Below, one piece after another: positions 15,739 through 25,465 of a DNA stretch of 64,000 bases. Positions within the stretch are counted from its first letter, which is position 1. Every line of letters begins with the position of its first letter. The stretch lies in assembly GCF_036226405.1 (NCBI RefSeq), contig NZ_CP108464.1, positions 3,534,001-3,598,000 of the forward strand, written 5' to 3'. This DNA comes from Streptomyces sp. NBC_01260 (GTDB taxonomy: Bacteria > Actinomycetota > Actinomycetes > Streptomycetales > Streptomycetaceae). Below the pieces are notes generated by a model that worked only from the letters and a program-made list of their open reading frames with translations, was not told the origin of the DNA and did no database searches. The translations under genes were made by a program, and so were the position numbers.

Positions 15739-15883
15739 GTTTGTTAGCTTAACTCATTACCTACCCTAAAGACCACTCGGTGGTACACGCGCGAGAGCCG
15801 GATCACCAATCGATCACCCAAACGAGTGAGTGGGTTCCGGAAAGTCACGCGTGTCGGGCCCGGGGGACGTAACCCTGCATGGC

Positions 15884-16090
15884 ATGGGATCGACAGTGCT
15901 CAGCCTGCGGATAGACGGTGAGCTGCTCGACCGGCTCAAGCAGCACGCCGCCAGACGCGGAATGAGCGTCCAGGACTATGTGGTCCGGACGCTCATTCGC
16001 GACGACTTCGACGAGCGCTTCCAGGCGGCCGTCGACGAGACAGAGAAGTTCTACGGGGCGGAAGGGGTCACGGCCGAGGAGGTCACCTGA
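15884..16090 (+). CDS. Small ribbon-helix-helix-like protein
   Basis: 68 residues from ATG 15884 (upstream in-frame codons lack helix or strand pattern). STVLSLRIDGELLDRLKQHAARRGMSVQDYVVRTLIRDDF matches the Arc/MetJ ribbon-helix-helix pattern: a beta strand with alternating residues, then two helices. The C-terminal 25 residues are acidic. Such proteins bind DNA as dimers and often act as antitoxins, but no toxin gene follows: the next gene, a permease, is convergent. A stand-alone regulator is the likelier reading. Confidence 0.7.
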   Translation: MGSTVLSLRIDGELLDRLKQHAARRGMSVQDYVVRTLIRDDFDERFQAAVDETEKFYGAEGVTAEEVT

Positions 16091-16118
16091 CCCCCGTCGG
16101 CCGTGCGCCCGCGAGGGA

Positions 16119-17573
16119 TCACGCGAGGCCGAGCGCCGGCATCGCGTAGTAGAAGACGAAGACCGCCGACACCACGTACATGGCCACCGGCACCGAGCGA
16201 CCACGCCCGGCGGCCAGCCGCAGCACGCAGAACGCGATGAAGCCGATACCGATGCCGTTGGTGATCGAGTACGTGAACGGCATCATCACCATGGCGAGGA
16301 AGGCCGGCATCGAGAGCGTGTAGTCGCTCCAGTCGATGTCCCGCACCGAGCCCGCGATGATCAGGAAGCCCACCGCCAGCAGGGCCGGAGTGGCCGCCTG
16401 CGAGGGGACCATGGTCGCCAGGGGTGTCAGGAACAGCGCCGCCGTGAACAGCAGCCCCGTCACGATGCTCGCGAAGCCGGTGCGGGCCCCCTCGCCGACG
16501 CCCGCCGTGGACTCCACGAAACAGGTGCCCGCCGAGGCGGAGCCCGCACCGCCCGCGGCGACCGCGATGCCGTCGACGAACAGCACCTTGTTGATGCCGG
16601 GGAAGTTGCCGTCCTTGTCCATCAGCTTGGCCTCGTCGCCGACGCCGAGGATGGTGCCCATCGCGTCGAAGAAGCAGGACAGCAGCACGGTGAAGACGAA
16701 CAGGACGCCGGTGAGCACACCGACCTTGTCGAAGCCGCCGAACAGGCTGACCTTGCCGATCAGCCCGAAGTCCGGGGAGGCGACCGGATTGCCCGGCCAG
16801 TGCGGGACGGTCAGGCCCCAGGCCTCGCCCGGCAGGTCCGCGACCGCGTCGATGATCAGCGCGACGACCGTCATCGTGACGATGGAGATCAGGATCGCGC
16901 CCGGCACCTTGCGGACGATCAGCGCGAGGGTGAGCAGCGCGCCGAGCACGAAGACCAGGACCGGCCAGCCGTTGAGGTGGCCGTCGTTGCCGAGCTGAAG
17001 CGGGACGGTGGTGTGCGCGGCGTCCGGGATACGGGAGACGAAGCCCGAGTCGACCAGGCCGATCAGCAGGATGAAGAGGCCGATACCGATCGCGATGCCC
17101 TTGCGGAGCGAGGTCGGTACGGCGTTCATCACGCGTTCCCGCAGCCCGGTGGCGACCAGCAGCATGACCACGATGCCCGCGAGGACGACCATGCCCATCG
17201 CGTCGGGCCAGCTCATCCGGGGGGCGAGCTGGAGGGCGACGACGGTGTTGACGCCGAGGCCGGCGGCCAGCGCGATCGGCACATTGCCGATGACGCCCAT
17301 CAGGAGCGTGGAGAAGGCCGCGACCAGCACCGTCGCGGTGACCAGCTGGCCACTGTCGAGCTGGTGCCCGTACATGTCCTTCGCGCTGCCCAGGATGATC
17401 GGGTTCAGCACGATGATGTACGCCATCGCGAAGAAGGTGGCGAATCCGCCGCGGATCTCACGCGCGACCGACGACCCCCGCTCGGAGATCTTGAAGAAAC
17501 TGTCCAGGCCGCCGGAGGGCTGGGGAGCCGGGGGCTGATCGGAGTCGACCGGAGCGGTGGCCGAGGGGGGCAT
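16119..17573 (-). CDS. NCS2-family purine permease (AzgA type)
   Basis: 484 residues with 12-14 hydrophobic segments. REIRGGFATFFAMAYIIVLNPIIL is the characteristic AzgA N-terminus, and the substrate-region motifs FVESTAGVGEGARTGFASIVTG and DFFDTMGT-like (FFDAMGTILG) are visible. AzgA-type NCS2 proteins import adenine, guanine or hypoxanthine by proton symport. A roughly 40-residue hydrophilic N-terminal tail precedes the core. The upstream 17574-17770 region is AT-rich for this genome and holds the divergent promoters for this gene and the DUF2530 gene. Confidence 0.88.
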   Translation of the reverse strand: MPPSATAPVDSDQPPAPQPSGGLDSFFKISERGSSVAREIRGGFATFFAMAYIIVLNPIILGSAKDMYGHQLDSGQLVTATVLVAAFSTLLMGVIGNVPIALAAGLGVNTVVALQLAPRMSWPDAMGMVVLAGIVVMLLVATGLRERVMNAVPTSLRKGIAIGIGLFILLIGLVDSGFVSRIPDAAHTTVPLQLGNDGHLNGWPVLVFVLGALLTLALIVRKVPGAILISIVTMTVVALIIDAVADLPGEAWGLTVPHWPGNPVASPDFGLIGKVSLFGGFDKVGVLTGVLFVFTVLLSCFFDAMGTILGVGDEAKLMDKDGNFPGINKVLFVDGIAVAAGGAGSASAGTCFVESTAGVGEGARTGFASIVTGLLFTAALFLTPLATMVPSQAATPALLAVGFLIIAGSVRDIDWSDYTLSMPAFLAMVMMPFTYSITNGIGIGFIAFCVLRLAAGRGRSVPVAMYVVSAVFVFYYAMPALGLA

Positions 17574-17770
17574 GAAGGACCTCAGTCATACGTAGAGGGA
17601 ACCAAAAGAGGACTAAAACTGGTCAGCTTTGGACTTTCACACGAATAATTCGAGACAGTCGTAAGCAGATTCAGTATGAATACATAAGGCGAAGATCGCT
17701 ATCTCCGCGCGTAGACCCATGGGCCGACTGGCCGGGCGGCCTTTATCCACACGCCGCCTACACTGACTGC

Positions 17771-18067
17771 ATGGCGAAGTGGACACCGAAGCACGAGGCA
17801 CCCGAGCCCCTGGAGGGGCCCGTCGTCGCGACCATCACCGGCGGCACGATCCTCTGGTTCGTCCTCTTCCTCGTCCAGCTCCCCTTCTACGGCTGGTTCG
17901 ACGACCACGGGCACCTGTGGTGGGTGTGGACCTGCCTGGCCGGTGCGGGCCTCGGCCTGATCGGCATCTGGTACGTGCGGGGACGCGACGCCGCGCTCAA
18001 GCGGGCCGCCGCGGCTGCCGCCGCCCCACAGACCGGCCCCGGGGACACCCCCGGCGCCACCGCCTGA
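17771..18067 (+). CDS. DUF2530 small membrane protein
   Basis: 98 residues with two hydrophobic helices (about 25-45 and 52-70). ILWFVLFLVQLPFYGWFDDHGHLWWVWTC and GLIGIWYVRGRDA match the actinobacterial DUF2530 pattern. A Pro/Ala-rich tail follows. Function unknown. It is divergent from the purine permease and in line with the P-type ATPase 160 bases downstream. Confidence 0.85.
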   Translation: MAKWTPKHEAPEPLEGPVVATITGGTILWFVLFLVQLPFYGWFDDHGHLWWVWTCLAGAGLGLIGIWYVRGRDAALKRAAAAAAAPQTGPGDTPGATA

Positions 18068-18229
18068 CACACCGCTCCCGGAATCACAGCCCGCGGCCCC
18101 GCGCCACTGCCGAAAGTCAGAGGCGGACGGGCGCGCCGTACCACCACGGGACGATTCCCGTCCTCCCCCGGTCTGATCTTCGGACCATCCGGCGGGTGAA
18201 CCGGACGTTACACCCGTACCGTCTGAACC

Positions 18230-20713
18230 ATGACTCAGCGGGCACTCGACCCCTCAGGGGATGAGCCGAACAGATCCCCCATACCCTCCGGCACCGAGCG
18301 GCCGGTGATGATCGACGCCGGCAGCGAGCTCGACCCGGTGCACCCGGTCGAGCCGCCGGCTCCGGGCGGCGGCCGCGGGCTGACCGCGGCCGAGGTCGCC
18401 GAGCGGATCGCCCGCGGCGAGGTGAACGACGTCCCGGTCCGCTCGTCCCGGTCCCTGCGCGAGATCGTCCACGCCAACGTCTTCACCCGGTTCAACCTGA
18501 TCATCGGCGTGCTCTGGGTGATCATGCTGTCCGTCGCGCCGATCCAGGACAGCCTCTTCGGCTTCGTGATCATCGCCAACACCGGCATCGGCATCGTGCA
18601 GGAGTGGCGGGCCAAGAAGACCCTGGACAGCCTCGCGGTCATCGGCGAGGCCAAACCCACCGTGCGGCGGGACGGGGTGGCGGCCGAGATCTCCACCTCC
18701 GAGATCGTCCTGGGCGACCTCGTCGAGCTCGGCCCCGGCGACAAGGTCGTGGTGGACGGCTCGGTCGCCGAGTCCGACAGCCTGGAGATCGACGAATCAC
18801 TGCTCACCGGCGAGGCCGACCCGGTGCTGAAACGGCCCGGCGACCCGGTCATGTCCGGCAGCTTCGTCGTCGCGGGCGGCGGGGCGTTCGCCGCGACCAA
18901 GGTCGGCCGCGAGGCCTACGCCGCGCAGCTCGCCGAGGAGGCCTCCCGCTTCACGCTCGTCCAGTCCGAGCTGCGCAGCGGCATCTCCACCATCCTCAAG
19001 TACGTCACCTGGATGATGATCCCGACCGCGATCGGCCTCATCCTCAGCCAGCTCGTGGTGGACGAACACAACTTCAGGGCCTCCATCGCCCGGACCGTCG
19101 GCGGCATCGTCCCGATGATCCCGGAGGGCCTGGTCCTGCTCACCTCGGTCGCCTTCGCGATCGGGGTCGTACGGCTGGGCCGCAAGCAGTGCCTGGTCCA
19201 GGAGCTCCCCGCCATCGAGGGCCTGGCCCGGGTCGACATCGTCTGCCTGGACAAGACCGGCACCCTCACCGAGGGCGGCATGGACGTCACCGAGGTCCGC
19301 GCGCTGAACGGTACGGACGAGCCGTACCTGCGCCGCGTGCTGGCCGCCTTCGGCGCCTCCGACCCGCGGCCCAACGCCAGCCTCCAGGCGATCATCGACG
19401 CCTACCCGGTCCCGGACGGCGACGGCTGGGGCGTCACGCAGTCGCTGCCGTTCTCCTCGGCCCGCAAGTACAGCGGCGCCGCCTTCGACGAGGACGGCGG
19501 GCGGGCCTCCGGCTGGCTGCTCGGCGCCCCCGATGTGCTGCTGCCCGAGGACGACCCGGCTCTCACCGAGATCGAACAGCTCAACCGGCAGGGCCTGCGG
19601 GTACTGCTGCTGGCCCGCGTCGAGGGCCCGCTCGACGCCCCCGGGATCGGTACCGGGGGCGAACCGAGCGCGCTGATCGTCCTGGAGCAGCGGCTGCGGC
19701 CCGACGCCCAGGAGACGCTCGCCTACTTCGCCGACCAGCGGGTCGCCACCAAGGTGATCTCCGGCGACAACGCCGTCTCGGTCGGCGCCGTCGCCGCGAA
19801 GCTCGGCCTGCCGGGCGCCGAGCACCCCGTGGACGCGCGCCGGCTGCCCACCGATCCGGACGAGATGGCCACGGCCATGGAGGAGAACGCGGTCTTCGGC
19901 CGCGTCACCCCGCAGCAGAAGCGGGAGATGGTCGCCGCCCTCCAGTCCCGCGGTCACACCGTCGCGATGACGGGCGACGGGGTCAATGACGTCCTCGCCC
20001 TCAAGGACGCCGACATCGGCGTCTCGATGGGCTCCGGCTCGGAGGCGACCAGGGCCGTCGCCCAGATCGTGCTGCTCAACAACAGCTTCGCGACGCTGCC
20101 GTCCGTCGTCGCCGAGGGCCGCCGGGTCATCGGCAACATCACCCGGGTCGCCACCCTGTTCCTGACGAAGACCGTCTACTCGGTGCTGCTGGCCATCCTG
20201 GTGGTCTGCTTCCAGGTCGACTACCCGTTCCTGCCGCGGCACCTGACCCTGCTGTCGACGCTGACGATCGGCATCCCGGCGTTCTTCCTCGCCCTGGCCC
20301 CCAACAAGGAGCGCGCGCACCCGCACTTCGTGCGCCGCGTCATGCGGTACGCGATCCCGTCGGGCACGATCGCGGCCGTCGCCACCTTCGCCACGTACCT
20401 GCTCGCCCGGCACTACTACGTCGGCCCCGGCTCGCTGGACGCCGAGACCAGCGCGGCCACCCTCACACTGTTCCTGGTCTCGATGTGGGTCCTGGCGATC
20501 ATCGCCCGCCCCTACACGTGGTGGCGGATCTGCCTGGTGGCGGCGATGGGCCTGGCGTTCCTGATCGTGCTCGTGGTGCCGTGGCTCCAGAACTTCTTCG
20601 CGCTGAAGCTGGTGGGCGCGCAGATGCCGTGGACGGCGGTGGGCATCGCCGTGGTCGCCTCGGCCGCCCTGGAGTACGCCTGGCGCCTGGTGAGCCGCCG
20701 CTTCCCGGCGTAG
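18230..20713 (+). CDS. CtpE-like P-type cation ATPase
   Basis: 827 residues. Actuator motif LTGEAD, the PEGL motif (IPEGLVLL) in the ion-path helix, phosphorylation motif CLDKTGTLTE, the hinge GDGVNDVLALKDADIG and several C-terminal membrane segments are all present. There is no N-terminal metal-binding domain, and the PEGL signature with this layout matches mycobacterial CtpE, a calcium-related transporter, rather than the copper ATPase found later in this window. The first 60 residues are Pro-rich and disordered. Substrate assignment to calcium is inferred from CtpE. Confidence 0.85.
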   Translation: MTQRALDPSGDEPNRSPIPSGTERPVMIDAGSELDPVHPVEPPAPGGGRGLTAAEVAERIARGEVNDVPVRSSRSLREIVHANVFTRFNLIIGVLWVIMLSVAPIQDSLFGFVIIANTGIGIVQEWRAKKTLDSLAVIGEAKPTVRRDGVAAEISTSEIVLGDLVELGPGDKVVVDGSVAESDSLEIDESLLTGEADPVLKRPGDPVMSGSFVVAGGGAFAATKVGREAYAAQLAEEASRFTLVQSELRSGISTILKYVTWMMIPTAIGLILSQLVVDEHNFRASIARTVGGIVPMIPEGLVLLTSVAFAIGVVRLGRKQCLVQELPAIEGLARVDIVCLDKTGTLTEGGMDVTEVRALNGTDEPYLRRVLAAFGASDPRPNASLQAIIDAYPVPDGDGWGVTQSLPFSSARKYSGAAFDEDGGRASGWLLGAPDVLLPEDDPALTEIEQLNRQGLRVLLLARVEGPLDAPGIGTGGEPSALIVLEQRLRPDAQETLAYFADQRVATKVISGDNAVSVGAVAAKLGLPGAEHPVDARRLPTDPDEMATAMEENAVFGRVTPQQKREMVAALQSRGHTVAMTGDGVNDVLALKDADIGVSMGSGSEATRAVAQIVLLNNSFATLPSVVAEGRRVIGNITRVATLFLTKTVYSVLLAILVVCFQVDYPFLPRHLTLLSTLTIGIPAFFLALAPNKERAHPHFVRRVMRYAIPSGTIAAVATFATYLLARHYYVGPGSLDAETSAATLTLFLVSMWVLAIIARPYTWWRICLVAAMGLAFLIVLVVPWLQNFFALKLVGAQMPWTAVGIAVVASAALEYAWRLVSRRFPA

Positions 20714-20761
20714 CGGGGAGGCGGCGGCCCGGACAGCGAGCCGGGAGGGGCCCGGGTGGGG

Positions 20762-21697
20762 CTACTTCACGTCGACGTAGTCGCCCGTGGCGGTGGCCGC
20801 GGGGGTGGTGGACGTACCGGCGAAGCTGTAGCGCCAGTAGCCGTCGACCGAGGCCTTGACCGTGGTCTTCAGGTCGCCCTTGTTGTTCGTCGTGACGGTC
20901 TTCACCGTCGTGTAGGTGCTGCTGCCCTTCTTGCGGAACTGGAGCTTCACCGGCTGGGCGGTGTAGCCGTGGTACTTCAGGTCGTCGAAGTTGGCCCGCG
21001 ACAGCCATCCGGTGACCGTGAGGGTCTTGCCCTTCTTGACCGGCTCCGGAGAGGCGTTAACGCTCTGCTTCGACGCGCGCTGGAGAAGGGCGGTGCCCAG
21101 CTTGTCCTGCAGGGCGAAGCCGACCTCACCGAGGTCGGGGTTCTCCGGGTCCTGGCCGTTGTAGTCGATGGCGAAGCCCATCGCCTTCCACTTCGTGGCG
21201 TCGGCGTTGCCCAGCAGGTCGAACTCGGGCCAGACGGCGATCTGCCCCTTGCAGGTGGCGACCGTGGCGGAGACGGCCTTGCAGACGGGGGCGGCGTCGC
21301 TGTACAGCTCGTTCGTCGGGTCGTCGAACGAACCGCGGTAGATCGAGACGTCGAGGAAGAAGTCCTTGGCGAGGACGTTCACGTCGGCGGCGTGCGTCAC
21401 GGTGTAGGAGGTCGTCACCCGCTTCGTCAGCGTGGTGCCCACGACGATCGGCTTGCCGCCGTTGACCGTGAGCTTGGAGAAGGTGAGGTCGAGCTGGCCC
21501 GGGGTGCTCGCGGCCGCGGCCGCGGGCGCGACCGAGCGCGCGCCGGTCTTCGCGGCGGAGACTGCCTGGGCCGCGCGCGCGGCGGCGGCCGATCCGGTCG
21601 AACCGTGCCCGCCGTCGGCCTGGGCGGCCGAAGGAAGGGCGAGAGCGGAAAGAGCCAGGGCGCCGCTGACGGCGGCAACGGTGGCACGAAGGCGCAT
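20762..21697 (-). CDS. Secreted DUF5707-like protein
   Basis: 311 residues. A signal peptide (MRLRATVAAVSGALALSALA, cleavage after AQA near 27) precedes an Ala-rich linker and two beta-rich domains: one starting LDLTFSKLTVNGG and one with VKKGKTLTVTGWLSRAN, resembling the repeat used in Streptomyces extracellular proteins with KGD-like strand turns. It contains two Cys that could pair (VCKAV...TCKG). Function unknown; probably an extracellular or wall-associated protein. It is convergent with the P-type ATPase. Confidence 0.75.
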   Translation of the reverse strand: MRLRATVAAVSGALALSALALPSAAQADGGHGSTGSAAAARAAQAVSAAKTGARSVAPAAAAASTPGQLDLTFSKLTVNGGKPIVVGTTLTKRVTTSYTVTHAADVNVLAKDFFLDVSIYRGSFDDPTNELYSDAAPVCKAVSATVATCKGQIAVWPEFDLLGNADATKWKAMGFAIDYNGQDPENPDLGEVGFALQDKLGTALLQRASKQSVNASPEPVKKGKTLTVTGWLSRANFDDLKYHGYTAQPVKLQFRKKGSSTYTTVKTVTTNNKGDLKTTVKASVDGYWRYSFAGTSTTPAATATGDYVDVK

Positions 21698-21898
21698 GTT
21701 CTGTTCCCCAAGGTGGAGAAGGGGGTCCGCGGCATACGTTCGCCCGGACCCAGGATCGTCTGTGAAGCACGAAGCCTGGTGGCTTCAGAGACGAGACCAT
21801 CGCCAACCGTAAAGGGTTGTGCGGGTCTTGGGGATTTCTCGCGGATTTCTTGCGGTTCCCCGGCCGGTGGTCGTGGCGGTGGTCCTCGGGACCGGCCG

Positions 21899-21929
21899 CC
21901 GCCTCCGGTCGCGCGCCGGCCGGAGGCGG
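21899..21929 (-). terminator. Terminator of the sacsin-like gene
   Basis: CCGCCTCCGG (21899-21908) pairs with CCGGAGGCGG (21920-21929) around an 11-base loop, 8 bases past the stop of the minus-strand gene. Confidence 0.65.
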
Positions 21930-21936
21930 GCCGCAC

Positions 21937-24900
21937 TCAGTCGAACCAGCGGTCCCGGGCCAGTTCCTCGGTGCGCGACGGGTCCTCCAGCAGCGCCGCG
22001 ACCTCGAAGCGGCGCGGCCACTGGCCCGCCGCCCAGGCCAGGCCCGCCGCGACGCCCTCCAGGGTCGCGGCGTGCACGATGCCGTCCGGCGTGCGGCGCC
22101 AGTCCAGTTCGACGCCGCCCGCGCGCAGTTCGCCGTGCTCGACGTACGTCTGCGGGGTCCCCGCGCCCAGCAGGATGCGCACCGGTTCCGGCACCCGGTG
22201 CTCCTCGCCCTCGCTCGTCACCTCCGCCTCGACGCTCTCGCCGAGCCGCCGCACCTGGAACAGCTCGGCCAGCTCCGCCGCGTTGGCCGGGGCGACCGGC
22301 AGGAGCGGCAGCCCCTCGGTCAGCGGCAGCAGATCGGGGGCGTCCGCGATCACCGCGTCCGCCGCGTCGACGACCCGCACCTCGCCGTCGACCACGGCCC
22401 GCAGCTCGTCCGGCAGCGTGACCTGCTCCGGGTCCAGGCCGGCCAGGGCCGTGTACAGGGAGTGCAGTTGTACGGGACCGACCGGGCGGTCCTCGTCCGC
22501 GAGCCGGCCCAGGAGTTCGGCCGCACCGCCGGGCTCGTCCAGCAGGGCGGCGACCGAGGTCCGGACCCCGAGGGCGCGCAGCACCTGGGCGTCGTCGAAG
22601 CCGGTCGCGTCGGTGGAGTCGTAGAGGCCCGCCAGCCGGGGGTCTCCCCCGTCGGCGCGCAGGCCCGCCGGGCGGCGGCCGTCCAGCACCGGGTGGTCGC
22701 GAAGCCACCAGGCGGTGTACGGGCGCACCGACCGCGTCGTGCCGTCCGGGAGCAGCACCCGTACCGGCTGGGTCAGCGCGTCGCGCAGCGGTGGCCGGGC
22801 GAGGAGCGCGAGCGCCTGGGGCCAGGCGTCGTCGTCGACCAGGTCGAGGTCGCGGACGGCGACGAGTTCGGTGGCGACCGGCGGCACCGGGGTGTCGGGG
22901 AGCTGGTCGAGGATGTCCTCGCACCACACGTCGACGGCGTCGAGCAGCCCGGCGTCGTCCGATTCGGCGAAGTCGCCGTCCCTGGGCTCCAGTTCGTCCG
23001 GGTCCAGGACCACATCGGTGGCCCGCACCAGGGCGAACGTGGCCAGCACCCCGCAGGCGGTGAGCGGCTGCTCGCCCCAGCGGGCGGCCAGCTCCTCTTC
23101 GCACAGGGCGAGTTCACCCTCACGCATGACGGAGGCGAACGGGCTGCCGGGCAGCACGAGTTCACCGGCCGGAGCGAGCTCGCCGTCCTCGTCCGGCAGC
23201 GCGAGCGCACCGAGCCAGGCCTCGTCGCCGGGTGCCAGGCCGGCGTCCCGGACCAGGGTGAGGACGGTCTCCGCCAGCTCGTCGCCGGTCGGCACGTCCT
23301 CGTCCCAGATCTCGCCCGCGTCCAGCGAACCGGCGACGGCGGCCCGCACCTGCGGGGTCCTCAGCACGGCGCGCGGGGTGGCGGGCAGGGCGCCCAGCTT
23401 CTCCAGGAGCGGGTGCGCGGCGTCCGGGTGGGCGACCTTCAGCCCGAGCCGGGCGAGCCGGTCCAGGACCGGGCCGGTCAGCGCGTCCGGGAGCGGGAGC
23501 AGGACCTGCCGGGGGCCGATGGTGGTGCGGGGGACGGCCGGGGCGTCGGGGTCCGCCCCCTGGGACGCCGTCCCGGCGAGCGGCACCGGCAGCCCGGAGA
23601 GCCGGTCCGGGTCGACACCGGCCAGGCTGTCGTACAGCCGCCGCCACCAGCCCGGGTCGCGCTCCAGTCCGGCGAGCCGGTCGATCGCCTCGGTCAGCGG
23701 CACCCGGGCGACGCCGAGCGTACGCAGCTCGACCCGGCGCTCCAGACCGGCGGGCAGCAGACAGGGCAGCACCTCGGCCAGCACCGCGACCGTCTCCGCA
23801 CCGACCCCCTCCAGCACCTCGGCCTCGATGGGCCGCAGGGCGGTGGTGGCCTTGCGGCCGTCATCGGCCCCGGTGTCCCAGCTGTCCCACCGGTCGGGCT
23901 CGGCGGCGGGGTCGCGCGGGGCGGCCGGCTCCAGGAACGCGACGCGCGGCAGCCGCTCCAGGATCGCGCCGCGCAGCGCGCCGTCCAGCTCGCCCTTGCC
24001 GAGCGGTCCGGGCACGAGGGCGATCGTGGCGACGGAGACCGGCTGCCAGTCGGCGAGCAGTTCGGCGTACGCGTCGGCCGCGCGCTGCACCAGGAAGTCG
24101 GTGAGCGGGCCCGGCGCGGGGTGGCGGCGGGTGGTGTCCAGCGGCAGCGACGCGATGAGCAGCGCGGGTACGCCGAGCGGTTCGTCGGTGGGGGTCGGCG
24201 CGTGCACGACGGGGGCGGTGCGGGGGTGCACCGGGGCGCCCTCCGCGTCCACCGGGACGGCCCAGGTCACCGACCAGTGCGGGCGCAGCCGTTCCTCCAG
24301 CGGGCGGTCGGCGAGCAGGGCGGGCTCGACGGGGCCGTGGCGGGCGACGGTGCGCCAGCGGTTCGTACCGTGCGCCGAGTCGACGACGTGGGTGTACGGG
24401 CCGTGCTGCGAGCGGCTCAACGTCCGTACGGTGTCCGGGGTTTCGATGACGATCTCGTCGAGTCCGCTCAGGGTGAGCAGCAGCGCGTCATCGACGGCGT
24501 CCAGCAGCCGGCCGACCAGGTCCTCGGCGCCGCCGTCCCGCAGCGGCAGGACGACGACGGTGTCGTAGCCGTCCGGGGCGGTGCCCTCGGCGGGCAGCGG
24601 GAGCCGCAGCAGGGGTACGTGGCCGTCGCGGCGGCGCAGCTCGTCGCCGAGTCCCGGGCTGCCGACGGCGGCTTCCCGGGCCAGGCCGCGGGCCTCGGCG
24701 AGGGACCAGCGCACCCCGCCGTGCCGGCCGATGACGGCGGGTTCGTCGCTCACCGCGAGTACGGCGGCGAACCCGACGCCGAACCTGCCCACGGCGGACT
24801 CGTGTCCCTCGCGCTTGGCGGAGGCGCGCAGCGTGGACAGCGACTCCACCCCGGTGGCGTCCAGGGACGCGCCGGTGTTCGCGGCGGCCAGGACGGCGGG

Positions 24901-25149
24901 GGCGTCGGCGGTCGCGGGGTGCAGGGTGAGACGGAGCCGGCCGGGCGCCTGGGCGCGGGCGGCGGCGTCGGCGGCGTTCTGGGCCAGCTCGACGACGAGG
25001 CGGTCGCGGTAGCCGCCGAGCGCGAGGTCCTCCTCGGCGTTGGCGTCCTCACGGAAGCGGGCGGGGCCGGCGCCCCAGGCGTCGAGCACGCGGCGCCGCA
25101 GCCGTGCGGTGCCGAATGGGTCGGCCCCCTCGGTCGCATTCATGCTCAC
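21937..25149 (-). CDS. Sacsin-type HSP90-like ATPase protein
   Basis: A very long protein, 1,070 residues from GTG 25149 (GGGAG 7 bases upstream; ATG 25143 is the alternative). The N-terminal 300 residues carry a GHKL/HSP90-like ATP-binding domain: LVVELAQNAADAAARA (N box), SLDATGVESLSTLRAS, and GRFGVGFAAVLAVSDEP (G box). The remaining 750 residues are repetitive Leu/Pro/Asp-rich sequence without recognised domains. Sacsin-N proteins of this size are conserved in actinomycetes but uncharacterised; some ATPases of this type occur in defence or chaperone settings, but nothing around this gene supports either. Confidence 0.8.
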   Translation of the reverse strand: MSMNATEGADPFGTARLRRRVLDAWGAGPARFREDANAEEDLALGGYRDRLVVELAQNAADAAARAQAPGRLRLTLHPATADAPAVLAAANTGASLDATGVESLSTLRASAKREGHESAVGRFGVGFAAVLAVSDEPAVIGRHGGVRWSLAEARGLAREAAVGSPGLGDELRRRDGHVPLLRLPLPAEGTAPDGYDTVVVLPLRDGGAEDLVGRLLDAVDDALLLTLSGLDEIVIETPDTVRTLSRSQHGPYTHVVDSAHGTNRWRTVARHGPVEPALLADRPLEERLRPHWSVTWAVPVDAEGAPVHPRTAPVVHAPTPTDEPLGVPALLIASLPLDTTRRHPAPGPLTDFLVQRAADAYAELLADWQPVSVATIALVPGPLGKGELDGALRGAILERLPRVAFLEPAAPRDPAAEPDRWDSWDTGADDGRKATTALRPIEAEVLEGVGAETVAVLAEVLPCLLPAGLERRVELRTLGVARVPLTEAIDRLAGLERDPGWWRRLYDSLAGVDPDRLSGLPVPLAGTASQGADPDAPAVPRTTIGPRQVLLPLPDALTGPVLDRLARLGLKVAHPDAAHPLLEKLGALPATPRAVLRTPQVRAAVAGSLDAGEIWDEDVPTGDELAETVLTLVRDAGLAPGDEAWLGALALPDEDGELAPAGELVLPGSPFASVMREGELALCEEELAARWGEQPLTACGVLATFALVRATDVVLDPDELEPRDGDFAESDDAGLLDAVDVWCEDILDQLPDTPVPPVATELVAVRDLDLVDDDAWPQALALLARPPLRDALTQPVRVLLPDGTTRSVRPYTAWWLRDHPVLDGRRPAGLRADGGDPRLAGLYDSTDATGFDDAQVLRALGVRTSVAALLDEPGGAAELLGRLADEDRPVGPVQLHSLYTALAGLDPEQVTLPDELRAVVDGEVRVVDAADAVIADAPDLLPLTEGLPLLPVAPANAAELAELFQVRRLGESVEAEVTSEGEEHRVPEPVRILLGAGTPQTYVEHGELRAGGVELDWRRTPDGIVHAATLEGVAAGLAWAAGQWPRRFEVAALLEDPSRTEELARDRWFD

Positions 25150-25222
25150 GCTGTGACTCCCTCTTCCGGTTAGGCGTACCCGTGACGCCAAGTGTGCGCC
25201 CCGAAGCTACCGGGTCCCTTCG

Positions 25223-25376
25223 TCCTCACACGCCGGACGGGCTGGAGAAAGCCGCCACGAACGGGCCCGCCGACGGCCCTGCCAACGCGGAACGATCAAG
25301 CCCGTCCGGCGGTCGAGGACAGCACGGTGCACCGGAGCAGCCCGCACAGAACCAAGCCCGTCCGGCGATCGAGGAC
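25223..25376. repeat. Three intergenic palindromic-type repeats
   Basis: Three copies of a Streptomyces intergenic element fill most of the 316-base gap between two minus-strand genes: one inverted at about 25223-25246 and two direct at 25298-25320 and 25354-25376, with shared core AAGCCCGTCCGGCG(A/G)TCGAGG. Their multiplicity suggests a short non-coding repeat family; no gene is seen in the gap. Confidence 0.7.
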
Positions 25377-25465
25377 GGAACCGGCCCGCCGGAGCACCCC
25401 GCACGCACCCCCGCAGCCCGCACCGCGACGGCACCCCCCGCAAGGGACCCCGCCCAGGCCGCCGC

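Noticed and set aside
15884..16090. Ribbon-helix-helix protein as an antitoxin of a toxin-antitoxin pair
   Set aside because: The adjacent gene on the right is a convergent purine permease and no toxin-like frame is present.
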